From positions 1-8,871 of the forward strand of contig PFIF01000296.1 in NCBI GenBank assembly GCA_002782605.1: a stretch of 8,871 nt of DNA. The letters run 5' to 3'. Below are positions 1-7,069 of this stretch, in pieces. Under the pieces are notes generated by a model, which worked only from the letters and a program-made list of their open reading frames with translations, searched no databases and was not told the origin of the DNA. Origin of the DNA: Deltaproteobacteria bacterium CG_4_8_14_3_um_filter_43_13 (GTDB taxonomy: Bacteria; Desulfobacterota; UBA8473). Position numbers and translations under genes: made by a program. Positions within the stretch are counted from its first letter, which is position 1. Every line of letters begins with the position of its first letter.

Positions 1-1682
1 TGGGTCTTTGGAAAGGCAATTACATCCCTGATAGACTCAGCTCCGGCAAGGATCATAATCAGACGGTCAAAACCAATTGCCATACCACCATGAGGGGGCG
101 CTCCATACGTTAATGCATCCAGCAGGAAACCAAATTTCGCCATGGCCTCTTCTTCGCCAATCTTTAGAACCTCAAACATCGCTGATTGCAATTCCCTTTG
201 ATAGATTCTAAGGCTTCCGCCCCCTATCTCAGAGCCATTTAAAACAAGGTCATACGCCTTGGCCCTCACCCTATCCGGTTCTGTCTTTAGTTTTGGTACG
301 TCCTCATCAATAGGTGCGGTGAAAGGGTGATGCATTGCCGTATATCTCATCTCATCTTGATCGTATTCCAGCAAGGGGAAGTCTACAATCCATGTAAAGT
401 CAAAGGTGTCCTGCTTAATAATGCCTAACCTCTCTGCTATGTTGAGTCTTAAGCGGCCCAATGCCCCGTTCGCTACCTTTGCCTGGTCTGCTACCAGGAG
501 GAGCATATCACCTTCAGATAAATTCATCCTTTCATAAAGGGCGGTTTTGTCTGAGTCGTTCAGGAACTTGGCGATAGGGGATTGCCAGGTTCCTGATTCG
601 TATTTCAACCATGCTAATCCCCTGGCACCATAGACCCTGGCAAGGTCTACCAGGTTATCGAGGTCCTTTCTGGAAAAACCGGAACAACCCTTTGCATTCA
701 CTGCTTTTACAACTCCACCCTGCTTAACCGCATCTGCAAACACCTTAAACTCAGATTTTTCTAATATATCAGAGACGTCCTTTAACTCTAACCCAAACCT
801 GGTGTCTGGATTGTCTACGCCATATCTTTCCAGGGCATCATCATAGGTTAGCCTCTTAAAGGGGGTTTTTATATCTACATTCAAGACCTCTCTGAAAACC
901 AAGGCCATCATACCTTCTACGATTCTAAATATATCTTCACGGTCAATAAAGGACAGCTCCATATCTATCTGTGTGAACTCAGGCTGTCTGTCTGCCCTCA
1001 GGTCTTCGTCCCTGAAACACTTCACGATCTGAAAATACCTGTCGTAACCTGCTATCATCAACAACTGCTTAAATAATTGAGGGGACTGAGGTAAGGCATA
1101 GAAGTTACCGGGATTTACCCGGCTGGGAACCAGATAGTCTCTGGCTCCCTCAGGGGTGCTTTTGGTTAAAAAAGGGGTTTCGATCTCCAGGAAAGCCTCA
1201 TTATAAAGACAATCCCTTATGATCTTTGCTGCCTTATTTCTCAAGATGAGATTCCTCTGGAGTCTTCTCCTCCTCAGGTCCATGTATCTGTATTTAAGAC
1301 GGGTATCTTCTGCCACATCCACATCTTCTTCAATGGGAAAGGGAGGGGTTTTAGCCTCGTTTAGCACTTTCAGTCCTTTGACCAGCACCTCTATCTCACC
1401 AGTAGCCAGATTGGGGTTTTTGGTCCCTTCGGGCCTTTTAGAGACGTTGCCTTTAATCGCTATAACGTATTCACTACGAAGTAGAGCCGCCTTTTCGTGG
1501 GAATCCCTGTCCACATCCGGGTTGAAGACAACCTGAGTAATACCGTACCTGTCTCGCAGGTCGACAAATATAAGGCCTCCATGGTCTCTCCTTCGTTGTA
1601 CCCATCCCATTAGAGTAACTTCACTGTCTATATCATCCACCCTTAACTGCCCGCAGTTGTGGGTTCTATTGAAACCTTCCAT
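1..1682 (-). CDS. aspS: Aspartyl-tRNA synthetase, bacterial type, probably non-discriminating; C-terminus cut by the window edge
   Basis: This class II synthetase attaches Asp to tRNA in the cytoplasm. The frame is open from the ATG at 1682 to the window edge, giving 560 codons; bacterial AspRS is usually about 590 residues, so only some 30 C-terminal residues should be missing. An N-terminal OB-fold anticodon domain begins with CGQLRV and GWVQRRRDHGG. Motif 2 reads FRDEDLRADRQPEFTQ (223-238, with R224 the expected ATP-binding Arg). Motif 3 is GFDRL (537-541), followed by IRDVIAFPKT. The long insertion between motifs 2 and 3 marks the bacterial subtype. H34 and G86 align with the positions that are Leu30 and Lys82 in the discriminating E. 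coli enzyme; His and Gly are reported for non-discriminating AspRS such as that of Pseudomonas. The start is supported by GGGTGA just upstream and by the N-terminal family fit. It is the last gene seen in the rsfS-comF-ispB-aspS series. Confidence 0.97.
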   Translation of the reverse strand, partial: MEGFNRTHNCGQLRVDDIDSEVTLMGWVQRRRDHGGLIFVDLRDRYGITQVVFNPDVDRDSHEKAALLRSEYVIAIKGNVSKRPEGTKNPNLATGEIEVLVKGLKVLNEAKTPPFPIEEDVDVAEDTRLKYRYMDLRRRRLQRNLILRNKAAKIIRDCLYNEAFLEIETPFLTKSTPEGARDYLVPSRVNPGNFYALPQSPQLFKQLLMIAGYDRYFQIVKCFRDEDLRADRQPEFTQIDMELSFIDREDIFRIVEGMMALVFREVLNVDIKTPFKRLTYDDALERYGVDNPDTRFGLELKDVSDILEKSEFKVFADAVKQGGVVKAVNAKGCSGFSRKDLDNLVDLARVYGARGLAWLKYESGTWQSPIAKFLNDSDKTALYERMNLSEGDMLLLVADQAKVANGALGRLRLNIAERLGIIKQDTFDFTWIVDFPLLEYDQDEMRYTAMHHPFTAPIDEDVPKLKTEPDRVRAKAYDLVLNGSEIGGGSLRIYQRELQSAMFEVLKIGEEEAMAKFGFLLDALTYGAPPHGGMAIGFDRLIMILAGAESIRDVIAFPKT

Positions 1683-1694
1683 TGAATCACCCAA

Positions 1695-1847
1695 TTACGA
1701 CCTCCCGTCTTCCAATTCCCTCATCCTCTTCTTCAGCTCTACCATCTTCAATTCCCTGTCAACCGTCAGTTTGTGCCACCTTCCCGCTTCCTCCTCCCTT
1801 TTTATTCCGGCTTCTGGATTTAACTCACCACTTCCTTCCAATAACAT
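1695..1847 (-). other. Small ORF or coding remnant resembling a PAS-associated helical linker
   Basis: An open frame of about 50 codons from the ATG at 1847 (or a TTG at 1892) ends at TAA 1695-1697, 12 nt before aspS. Its first codons overlap the 3' end of the polyprenyl synthase gene in another frame and are probably not meaningful. The rest is strongly charged and reads RWHKLTVDRELKMVELKK near its end. From memory, this resembles the coiled-coil linker that follows PAS domains in many histidine kinases and response proteins (pattern roughly LxVxRExxMxELK). No SD-like sequence precedes the possible starts. It may be a tiny gene, the remnant of a larger signalling gene, or part of a dispersed repeat. 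The reading frame is seen; the family resemblance is recalled and unconfirmed. Confidence 0.35.
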
Positions 1848-2799
1848 AATCAGCCGTTGCCAAAAGGGCTTGTTTCTCTGTGGAGGTATCAAAATCTTGC
1901 AGAAATCCCTTTGCTATTTCAATGCAGTCCCCTGCTCGTTTAAAGGCATGGTCCACTCCTTTATATCGCATGATCAGATCAATTATTGTTGATAAACCCC
2001 TGTCCCCATGATTGCTGGATTCAATAATATTTACAATCTTTTCTCTATCGGAATGGCTGCAGACATTTAAGGTATATATTAATGGCAGAGTAATCTTCCC
2101 TTCATATAGATCTTTTCCAATAGTCTTGCCAAATTCTTCCTCAGTGGAGATATAGTCAAGGATATCATCCACCATCTGAAAAGCAATGCCGAGATTTAGA
2201 CCGAAACCTTTTAATGCCTTTTCTTTCTCATCAGGGGCATTGCCCAGGATAGCCCCAACCTGACATGCTGCTGAGATCAAAACCGCTGTCTTCTCAGTTA
2301 CAATAGAGATATACTCCTCTTCAGTAGTACAGGGGTCTCCATGTTTTACCAACTCCATGATTTCTCCCTCAGCCAAACGGGTCGTTGCATCAGACAATAC
2401 CCTCAATATCTTTAAATCACCAATAGACGTTAATAAAGAAAAAGATTTAGAAAAAAGATAGTCTCCAATTAAAACACTGGCTTCATTTCCCCACACAGAG
2501 TTAACTGAAGAATTGCCCCTTCTTACTTCCGCATTGTCTACAACATCGTCATGAAGGAGTGAAGCTGTATGGATGAACTCAAATATGCTGGCAAGGGGGA
2601 TATGGCAGCTGCCTGTGTAACCACAGAATTTTGCAGAAAGGATCAATACCAAAGGTCTGAAACGCTTTCCACCACTTAGGAGGACGTATTTCCCCACATC
2701 CGGTATCAATGAAACAGGTGATAACACATTTTTTGAAAGCTCGATCTCAACCTTTTGAAGGTCATCCCTGACTAAATCAAAAACATCTTCAAGTTCCAT
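1825..2799 (-). CDS. ispB: Long-chain trans-polyprenyl diphosphate synthase (IspB/HepT-like)
   Basis: This 324-residue class I prenyltransferase should condense isopentenyl diphosphate onto an allylic diphosphate to make the long isoprenoid chain of a respiratory quinone. Motifs are in the usual order: GGKRFRP (43-49), the first Asp-rich motif LLHDDVVD with D84, D85 and D88, then RRG (93-95), and the second Asp-rich motif GIAFQMVDDILD with D211, D212 and D215. The residues four and five before the first Asp are Ser80 and Ala79. Small residues there leave the product tunnel open, in line with a long-chain product. The exact chain length cannot be read from the sequence, so the symbol is used loosely. 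Length is normal for the family. A 45-nt gap separates it from comF, and the SD before the ATG is weak (GGGG). It sits mid-operon, which is consistent with housekeeping expression. Confidence 0.93.
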   Translation of the reverse strand: MELEDVFDLVRDDLQKVEIELSKNVLSPVSLIPDVGKYVLLSGGKRFRPLVLILSAKFCGYTGSCHIPLASIFEFIHTASLLHDDVVDNAEVRRGNSSVNSVWGNEASVLIGDYLFSKSFSLLTSIGDLKILRVLSDATTRLAEGEIMELVKHGDPCTTEEEYISIVTEKTAVLISAACQVGAILGNAPDEKEKALKGFGLNLGIAFQMVDDILDYISTEEEFGKTIGKDLYEGKITLPLIYTLNVCSHSDREKIVNIIESSNHGDRGLSTIIDLIMRYKGVDHAFKRAGDCIEIAKGFLQDFDTSTEKQALLATADYVIGRKW

Positions 2800-2844
2800 C
2801 TAAACCCCGTATCAATTAAAGATGCGAATATGCTCCCTAAAACT

Positions 2845-3567
2845 TTATACTGCTCTACATAAGGTTAACACATCTACCCTAACTCTCTCCGCCTTTGTTA
2901 ACACTCTTGCACATTCATTAACGGTTGCGCCACTGGTATAAACATCATCAATTAATAAAATACTCTTGTCCTTAAATCTACTCTTATTAGAAAGGGAAAA
3001 GACCCCTTTAACATTCCTTTCTCTTTCTTTCTTGCTGAGATTAATCTGGGGTGACTCCCATTTAATCCTTTTAAGGCTCATGTAATCAATGGGAATCCCG
3101 TATCTCTTTCCTATGTATCTAGCTAAGAAAAGAGCCTGGTTAAACCCCCTTTCTCTTAATCTTTTAAAATGAAGAGGAACAGGGATTAAAAAGTCATAGG
3201 ATTTGAAATCAATAGAACCGAGATGATGACCCACCATAAGAGCACCTAAGGGTTTGGCCAGGAGAGTCTTTTTATTGTACTTAAGCCGATGGGTAGCCTC
3301 TTGCAGCACCCCTTCATAAACCCCAACTGCTCTGGCTTTAGTGAAGTATACCCTGGAGGTTAAACAAGTCCCGCAAAGATGATCTCTTCCTATAACAGAG
3401 TTAAAAGGGATACCACATTTAAGACAAATCGGAGATGAAATGTACCTTATGCTCGAAAGACATGGTTCACAAATCCCCTGGAGCTGTGTATTGATAATGT
3501 CTTTTTCACAGATAAGGCATCTTGGAGGAAAGAAGAAATCCAAGAAGGCATTAAAGAACTGTACCAT
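2845..3567 (-). CDS. comF: ComF family protein with N-terminal double zinc ribbon and phosphoribosyltransferase domain
   Basis: The 240-residue protein has two parts. The N-terminus carries eight Cys in four CxxC pairs (C17/C20, C33/C36, C48/C51, C65/C68), a double zinc ribbon. The C-terminal type I phosphoribosyltransferase fold shows the PRPP-binding loop LLIDDVYTSGAT (204-215). Between them is the ComF family signature IPVPLHFKRLRERGFNQ. Known relatives include Bacillus ComFC and Haemophilus ComF, needed for DNA uptake, but the family also occurs in non-competent bacteria and its substrate is not settled. No other competence gene is nearby, so a competence role should not be assumed. It begins 10 nt after the rsfS stop with little SD, which suggests translational coupling to rsfS. 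Confidence 0.9.
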   Translation of the reverse strand: MVQFFNAFLDFFFPPRCLICEKDIINTQLQGICEPCLSSIRYISSPICLKCGIPFNSVIGRDHLCGTCLTSRVYFTKARAVGVYEGVLQEATHRLKYNKKTLLAKPLGALMVGHHLGSIDFKSYDFLIPVPLHFKRLRERGFNQALFLARYIGKRYGIPIDYMSLKRIKWESPQINLSKKERERNVKGVFSLSNKSRFKDKSILLIDDVYTSGATVNECARVLTKAERVRVDVLTLCRAV

Positions 3568-3577
3568 AACTTATTAC

Positions 3578-3928
3578 TTAGCCGTTAACTTCGACTCTTG
3601 GAACATCAACCCAGAGACCTTCTAAATCATAGAACTCTCTAATTGGATCATAAAATACATGTACGATAACATCATCATAATCTAATAGTACCCATTTCGC
3701 CGCAGAAAATCCCTCAATACCCAAGGGGTATATTCCTTTTTTTTTCAAACTCTCTTCTATCGAATAGGCAATTCCTCGAACCTGACGATCTGATCTTCCG
3801 CTACATATTATAAAGTAATCAGCTATTGAAGATAGCTCTTTTATTTCTAATACTACTAAATTTAAAGCCTTCTTGTCTAAAGCGGCATTGGCACAAAGCA
3901 GGGATTTCTCCTTCGAGTCTAAAACCAT
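3578..3928 (-). CDS. rsfS: Ribosome silencing factor RsfS (Iojap/DUF143 family)
   Basis: RsfS binds ribosomal protein L14 on the large subunit and blocks joining with the 30S subunit, lowering translation when nutrients are short. The 116-residue length is typical. Family motifs are visible: ADYFIICSGRSDRQ (36-49), EGFSAAKWVLLDY (72-84), VIVHVF (87-92) and REFYDLEGLW (97-106). The ATG is preceded by a strong SD-like GGGAGG with 4 nt spacing. rsfS often sits beside nadD or obg; here it leads an operon with comF, ispB and aspS, after the ribosomal protein cluster. Its probable promoter lies near 4231-4259, and a MITE-like element occupies most of the leader between promoter and gene. Confidence 0.95.
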   Translation of the reverse strand: MVLDSKEKSLLCANAALDKKALNLVVLEIKELSSIADYFIICSGRSDRQVRGIAYSIEESLKKKGIYPLGIEGFSAAKWVLLDYDDVIVHVFYDPIREFYDLEGLWVDVPRVEVNG

Positions 3929-3978
3929 TCACCCTCCCTAGAATTATATAAACCCTTTATTTCATCCTCCTTTAATCG

Positions 3979-4182
3979 CCCTATATGGTGACTACTCACG
4001 TAGTCAGGCTGAAGCTGTTTAGACTGAAGGCTGAAGTGGTCAGAATAGTGCGGTTGCCGCGCTTTGGCGGAGAAACAGCAGACTCTCGTGCCAAACATGG
4101 CTTCAAAATGCGCCGTATTCCCGCTTTTCCTGACAGTCTTCAGTCTTCAGCCTCCCTACCTGAGTAGTAGTTACCCTATATG
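3979..4182. mobile_element. MITE-like element (3988-4173) with imperfect terminal inverted repeats and 9-bp direct repeats
   Basis: The 186-bp segment 3988-4173 is bounded on both sides by CCCTATATG (3979-3987 and 4174-4182), a perfect 9-bp direct repeat that looks like a target-site duplication. The ends are inverted repeats: 3989-4014 against the reverse complement of 4145-4173, about 22 of 26 positions matching with one 3-nt gap, both ending in AGGCTGAAG. Inside each end are further CTGAAG units (4024, 4031; CTTCAG at 4138). The centre has a small perfect hairpin GCGG-TTG-CCGC (4050-4060) and is more GC-rich than its surroundings. There is no transposase, so it would need one supplied elsewhere. 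The 60-codon open frame on the plus strand inside it is not taken as a gene. The structure is seen directly; mobility is inferred. Confidence 0.75.
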
Positions 4183-4507
4183 ATTGAATATCATAGAGCA
4201 ACATACATCAAAAATCAAGGTCTAAAATTGTTAATAGTGCACTGTTTCTGAATTGTCAACACTTTTTGAGGAACACATCTTGACGAGCAAACCAATTTGC
4301 CCTTAACGTAAGGATATGCGATAATATAAAAGGGACTACTGTGATTTACAGAAAGATACTTGGGGTATAGAAAAATCAATCAATATGGTAGCTGGCTCAC
4401 GTCCTGGGCTGGCAGCTCTTGTGTCTTTTACAGGAGGGACGATTACAAACAGGCAGGAAAACAAGCAAGAAGTCTCTTCCTCTATTTTGACTACATATAT
4501 TTCACGT
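4183..4507. other. 325-bp intergenic region between the MITE and rplQ
   Basis: Apart from the minus-strand promoter, no gene is supported here. On the plus strand TTGCCC (4297-4302), 17 nt and GATAAT (4320-4325) with an upstream TG form a plausible extended -10 promoter that would read towards the 3' end of rplQ. A bulged hairpin spans about 4388-4415 (AGCTG-GCTCA pairing with TGGGC and CAGCT), and a weak stem lies near 4465-4480. Neither is followed by a clear U-tract on the minus strand, so no confident terminator for the ribosomal operon can be named. Segment 4385-4460 is more GC-rich than its flanks and may be foreign or repeat-derived. Confidence 0.4.
4231..4259 (-). promoter_or_regulatory. 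Sigma70-type promoter, probably for rsfS-comF-ispB-aspS
   Basis: On the minus strand TTGACA (4259-4254) is followed by exactly 17 nt and TATTAA (4236-4231). The -35 box is a perfect consensus and the -10 box matches at four of six positions. Transcription would begin near 4224 and give a leader of almost 300 nt to rsfS, most of it the MITE-like element. It fits the only long gap before the second gene block. Confidence 0.5.
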
Positions 4508-4939
4508 TTATTTGGGGGCTGTACTAACAGCCTCTCTCTTTTTTTGCTGTCCAGAAGCTCTCTTCTTGGGCTTTTGAACATTTTCTTCAGGAATTAATTC
4601 TATGAGGGAAAGGGGGGCATTATCTCCATGCCTTCTACCTACTTTAAAAATTCTCGTATATCCGCCATTTCTACTCTGATATCGAGGGGCGATCTGATCA
4701 AACAAATTCTTTGCTATCTTCTTATCACTAATAACTCTTAAAACCTGCCTTCTTGAATGTAAATCCCCTTTTTCCCCCAGAGTGACTATTTTTTCAGCAA
4801 TCTTTCTTAATTCTTTTGCTTTGGCATCGGTAGTCTCTATCTTCTCATGTTCAAACAGGGAAGTAAGCATATTCCTAAACATAGCTTTACGATGACTAGA
4901 GGTACGCCCCAATTTTCTTCCAGCTTTTTGATGTCTCAT
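4508..4939 (-). CDS. rplQ: 50S ribosomal protein L17
   Basis: L17 is a large-subunit protein placed near the peptide exit tunnel. The 143-residue product begins with the family motif RHQKAGRKLGR, followed by HRKAMFRNM and HEKIETTDAKAKELR, and contains the GGYTRI segment with the basic patch after it. The conserved part ends near residue 118 with a segment reading PLSLIEL; the remaining residues form a lysine/arginine-rich tail (KPKKRASGQQKKRE) that varies in length among bacteria. Its ATG overlaps the rpoA TGA (ATGA, 4 bp), so translation is likely coupled to rpoA, the classic end of the alpha operon. Termination after it is unclear. Confidence 0.98.
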   Translation of the reverse strand: MRHQKAGRKLGRTSSHRKAMFRNMLTSLFEHEKIETTDAKAKELRKIAEKIVTLGEKGDLHSRRQVLRVISDKKIAKNLFDQIAPRYQSRNGGYTRIFKVGRRHGDNAPLSLIELIPEENVQKPKKRASGQQKKREAVSTAPK

Positions 4940-5958
4940 TCTGTCGATTCCTTTTCATTCTCAATCTTTTCATCTGGTGGCTGAAAATCCGGCAATTTCA
5001 TCCCTAAAAACAATCCCATTTCTCCTAAAATATCTTTTATCTCATTTAAGGATTTTCTCCCAAAGTTTCTGGTCTTTAACATTTCAGCCTCGGTTTTTTG
5101 AACCAATTCACCAATATATCTTATATCAGCATTTTTCAGACAGTTGGCTGAACGCACCGAAAGTTCTAATTCATCAACACCTCTGTATAAGTTCTCGTTG
5201 AACTTCACTTTATCTTTATCGTCTGTTGCTTCCTCTTTCTCTTTAGGTTCTTCAGCTTCGTCAAGGTTTATAAAGAGGTTCAGTTGTTCTTTCAATATCT
5301 TCGCAGCATATGCAATTGCATCCTCTGGCGATACACTGCCATCGGTCCAGACCTCCATTGTAAGTTTATCATAATCAGCCCTTTGCCCTACCCTTGCATG
5401 ACTCACTGAATAGTTAACCTTTTTAATAGGAGAAAAGATCGCATCTATAGGAATGGTACCTACAGGTTGGTTTTCTTCCTTGTTCTTTTCTGCAGGAACG
5501 TATCCCCTGCCTTTCTTAACAACCATTTCCATTCTGAGTTTGGCACCTTTTGATAATGCAGCAATATGCAAATCAGGATTTATAATATCCACATTGTTGT
5601 TTGTAATAATATCAGAGGCCTTGACCTCACCCTCTTTAGTAGTATCAATCCAGATTGTTTCCGGGCCGTCTGAATGGAGCTTGACAAGAACTTCTTTTAA
5701 ATTGAGGATAATATCAGTTACATCCTCTCTAACACCAGGGATAGTTGAAAACTCATGCAGCACTCCATCGATTTTGACAGATACAATGGCCGCACCTAAA
5801 ATAGATGATAACAGAACTCTCCGCAGAGAATTCCCAAGAGTAATTCCAAAACCTCGTTCAAAAGGTTCCCCAACAAATTTACTGTAACACTTTGTAACTG
5901 TTTCGGTGTCAATCTCCAGCCCTTTAGGACTTATTAATCTCTGCCAGTTATTGGACAT
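4936..5958 (-). CDS. rpoA: DNA-directed RNA polymerase alpha subunit
   Basis: The alpha subunit dimerises to start RNA polymerase assembly, and its C-terminal domain contacts UP-element DNA and activators. The N-terminal domain (about 1-232) includes the dimerisation helix segment LGNSLRRVLLSS (41-52) and HEFSTIPGVREDVTDI (68-83). An acidic linker (about 233-252, rich in Glu, Lys and Asp) leads to the C-terminal domain, which contains LSVRSANCLKNADIRYIGEL (266-285); R269 matches the DNA-contacting Arg265 of E. coli. The tail after residue 326 is charged. At 340 residues it is near normal length. A 71-nt gap with a short GGGG ribosome-binding element separates it from rpsD, and it overlaps rplQ by 4 bp. 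Confidence 0.99.
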   Translation of the reverse strand: MSNNWQRLISPKGLEIDTETVTKCYSKFVGEPFERGFGITLGNSLRRVLLSSILGAAIVSVKIDGVLHEFSTIPGVREDVTDIILNLKEVLVKLHSDGPETIWIDTTKEGEVKASDIITNNNVDIINPDLHIAALSKGAKLRMEMVVKKGRGYVPAEKNKEENQPVGTIPIDAIFSPIKKVNYSVSHARVGQRADYDKLTMEVWTDGSVSPEDAIAYAAKILKEQLNLFINLDEAEEPKEKEEATDDKDKVKFNENLYRGVDELELSVRSANCLKNADIRYIGELVQKTEAEMLKTRNFGRKSLNEIKDILGEMGLFLGMKLPDFQPPDEKIENEKESTE

Positions 5959-6029
5959 CTTTACCCCGCGTTAAGTTAACTTTAATCGTTTAAAAATTAC
6001 CTTTTTGCCTACCGATTCTGTGGTTATAG

Positions 6030-6656
6030 TTATTTTGAATATAGTTCTACAATCAGCCGTTCTTGAATTGGCATCGTTAGATCCTCCCTGGAAGGCAAAG
6101 AAACTATCTTTCCCTTAACATTTTCCTTATCCAATTCTAACCAATGGGGCACACCACGGCGCGCCACAGCCTCCAGAGATTCAACAATCCTGGGGATTTT
6201 TCTACTCTTTTCCCTCACCTCTACAATTTCCCCCGGACTAACCAGATAAGAAGGAATATTTACTTTTCTCCCATTAACCAAAAAGTGACTATGTCTTATC
6301 AGTTGCCTTGCCTCACTGCGGGAACTGGCAAATCCTAAACGAAAGACCATGTTGTCCATTCTTCTTTCAAGAAAGAGCAACAGGTTCTCACCGGTTATGC
6401 CCTTCATCTTATCAGCCTTCTCAAAATACCTTCGGAACTGATTTTCTAGAATACCGTAAATTCTTTTTACCTTCTGCTTCTCACGAAGCTGAATACCATA
6501 ATCCGAATGTTTGCTACGGCTCTGTCCATGCTGACCCGGGGGATAACCTTTCCTTTCAAAAGCGCACTTATCCGAATAACACCTATCACCCTTTAAGTAC
6601 AACTTCAAATTTTCTCTTCTGCACAACCTGCAAACCGATCCTGTGTACCGAGCCAA
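6030..6656 (-). CDS. rpsD: 30S ribosomal protein S4, zinc-binding form, TTG start
   Basis: S4 is a primary 16S rRNA binder that starts assembly of the 30S body and, in some bacteria, represses the alpha operon. The 208-residue protein keeps the four Cys of the zinc form near the N-terminus (C9, C12, C26, C31) and has YPPGQHG. The S4 RNA-binding domain follows, with RRMDNMVFRLGFASSRSEAR and LIRHSHFLVNGRKVNIPS. The family N-terminus MARYTG requires TTG at 6656-6654 as start codon, and a strong SD (AAAGGAGG, 6670-6663) lies 6 nt upstream. That SD overlaps the rpsK TAA stop, so coupling with rpsK is likely. Any autoregulatory site is not visible to me. Confidence 0.98.
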   Translation of the reverse strand: MARYTGSVCRLCRRENLKLYLKGDRCYSDKCAFERKGYPPGQHGQSRSKHSDYGIQLREKQKVKRIYGILENQFRRYFEKADKMKGITGENLLLFLERRMDNMVFRLGFASSRSEARQLIRHSHFLVNGRKVNIPSYLVSPGEIVEVREKSRKIPRIVESLEAVARRGVPHWLELDKENVKGKIVSLPSREDLTMPIQERLIVELYSK

Positions 6657-6662
6657 ACCGTG

Positions 6663-6670
6663 CCTCCTTT
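6663..6670 (-). promoter_or_regulatory. Shine-Dalgarno that fixes the rpsD TTG start
   Basis: The minus strand reads AAAGGAGG, then CACGGT, then TTG, then codons for ARYTG. The site begins inside the rpsK stop codon (TAA, 6671-6669). Strength and spacing favour TTG 6656 as the true start. Confidence 0.8.
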
Positions 6671-7061
6671 ATACCCTTCTTCTCTTGGGTGGACGACACC
6701 CGTTATGAGGAATAGGAGTAACATCCCTGATTAAACTGACATTAAATCCCTTAGCCTGGAGAGTTCTCAAAGCAGATTCCCGACCAGCCCCCGGCCCTTT
6801 AATATAAACCTCTATATTTTTAACCCCATGCTCCATAGCTTTTTTTGCAACATCTTCCGCTGCTAACTGAGCAGCAAAGGGGGTACTCTTCCTTGAACCC
6901 TTATACCCCTGAGTTCCAGCACTAGACCAGGCTAACACGTTTCCGGTTAAATCGGTAATAGTTATTATGGTATTATTAAACGTCGCTTGGATATGTGCTA
7001 TACCATTTTGGATATTTTTCTTTTCCTTTTTCTTCTTGACACCTTTTCCCTGTTTTGCCAT
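6669..7061 (-). CDS. rpsK: 30S ribosomal protein S11
   Basis: S11 binds 16S rRNA in the 30S platform and helps form the Shine-Dalgarno duplex channel. The 130-residue protein has a Lys-rich N-terminus (KKKKEKK), then HIQATFNNTIITITD, the segment GTQGYKGSRKSTPFAAQ, the motif GPGAGRESALR, and the highly conserved C-terminus PHNGCRPPKRRRV. I take ATG 7061 as the start because GGAGG lies 4 nt upstream. The TTG immediately before it would leave only one base of spacing. The SD overlaps the rpsM TAG stop (TAGGAGG). Length is normal. Confidence 0.98.
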   Translation of the reverse strand: MAKQGKGVKKKKEKKNIQNGIAHIQATFNNTIITITDLTGNVLAWSSAGTQGYKGSRKSTPFAAQLAAEDVAKKAMEHGVKNIEVYIKGPGAGRESALRTLQAKGFNVSLIRDVTPIPHNGCRPPKRRRV

Positions 7062-7069
7062 CAAACCTC

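Noticed and set aside
3943..3948. TATAAT on the minus strand just before rsfS as a promoter -10 box
   Set aside because: No -35 box sits at a suitable distance, and the resulting transcript would start at or inside the rsfS ribosome-binding site.
3985..4167. 60-codon plus-strand ORF inside the MITE-like element
   Set aside because: It spans the terminal repeats, has no ribosome-binding site or recognisable domain, and is best explained as chance reading of repeat DNA.
4336..4581. 81-codon minus-strand ORF overlapping the end of rplQ
   Set aside because: Its start lies inside rplQ in another frame and the remaining part shows no family features or SD.
5453..5887. 144-codon plus-strand ORF opposite rpoA
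   Set aside because: It lies wholly antisense to a clearly real gene and has no recognisable motif.
6308..6715. 135-codon plus-strand ORF opposite rpsD and rpsK
   Set aside because: It is antisense to two conserved ribosomal protein genes and shows no domain features.
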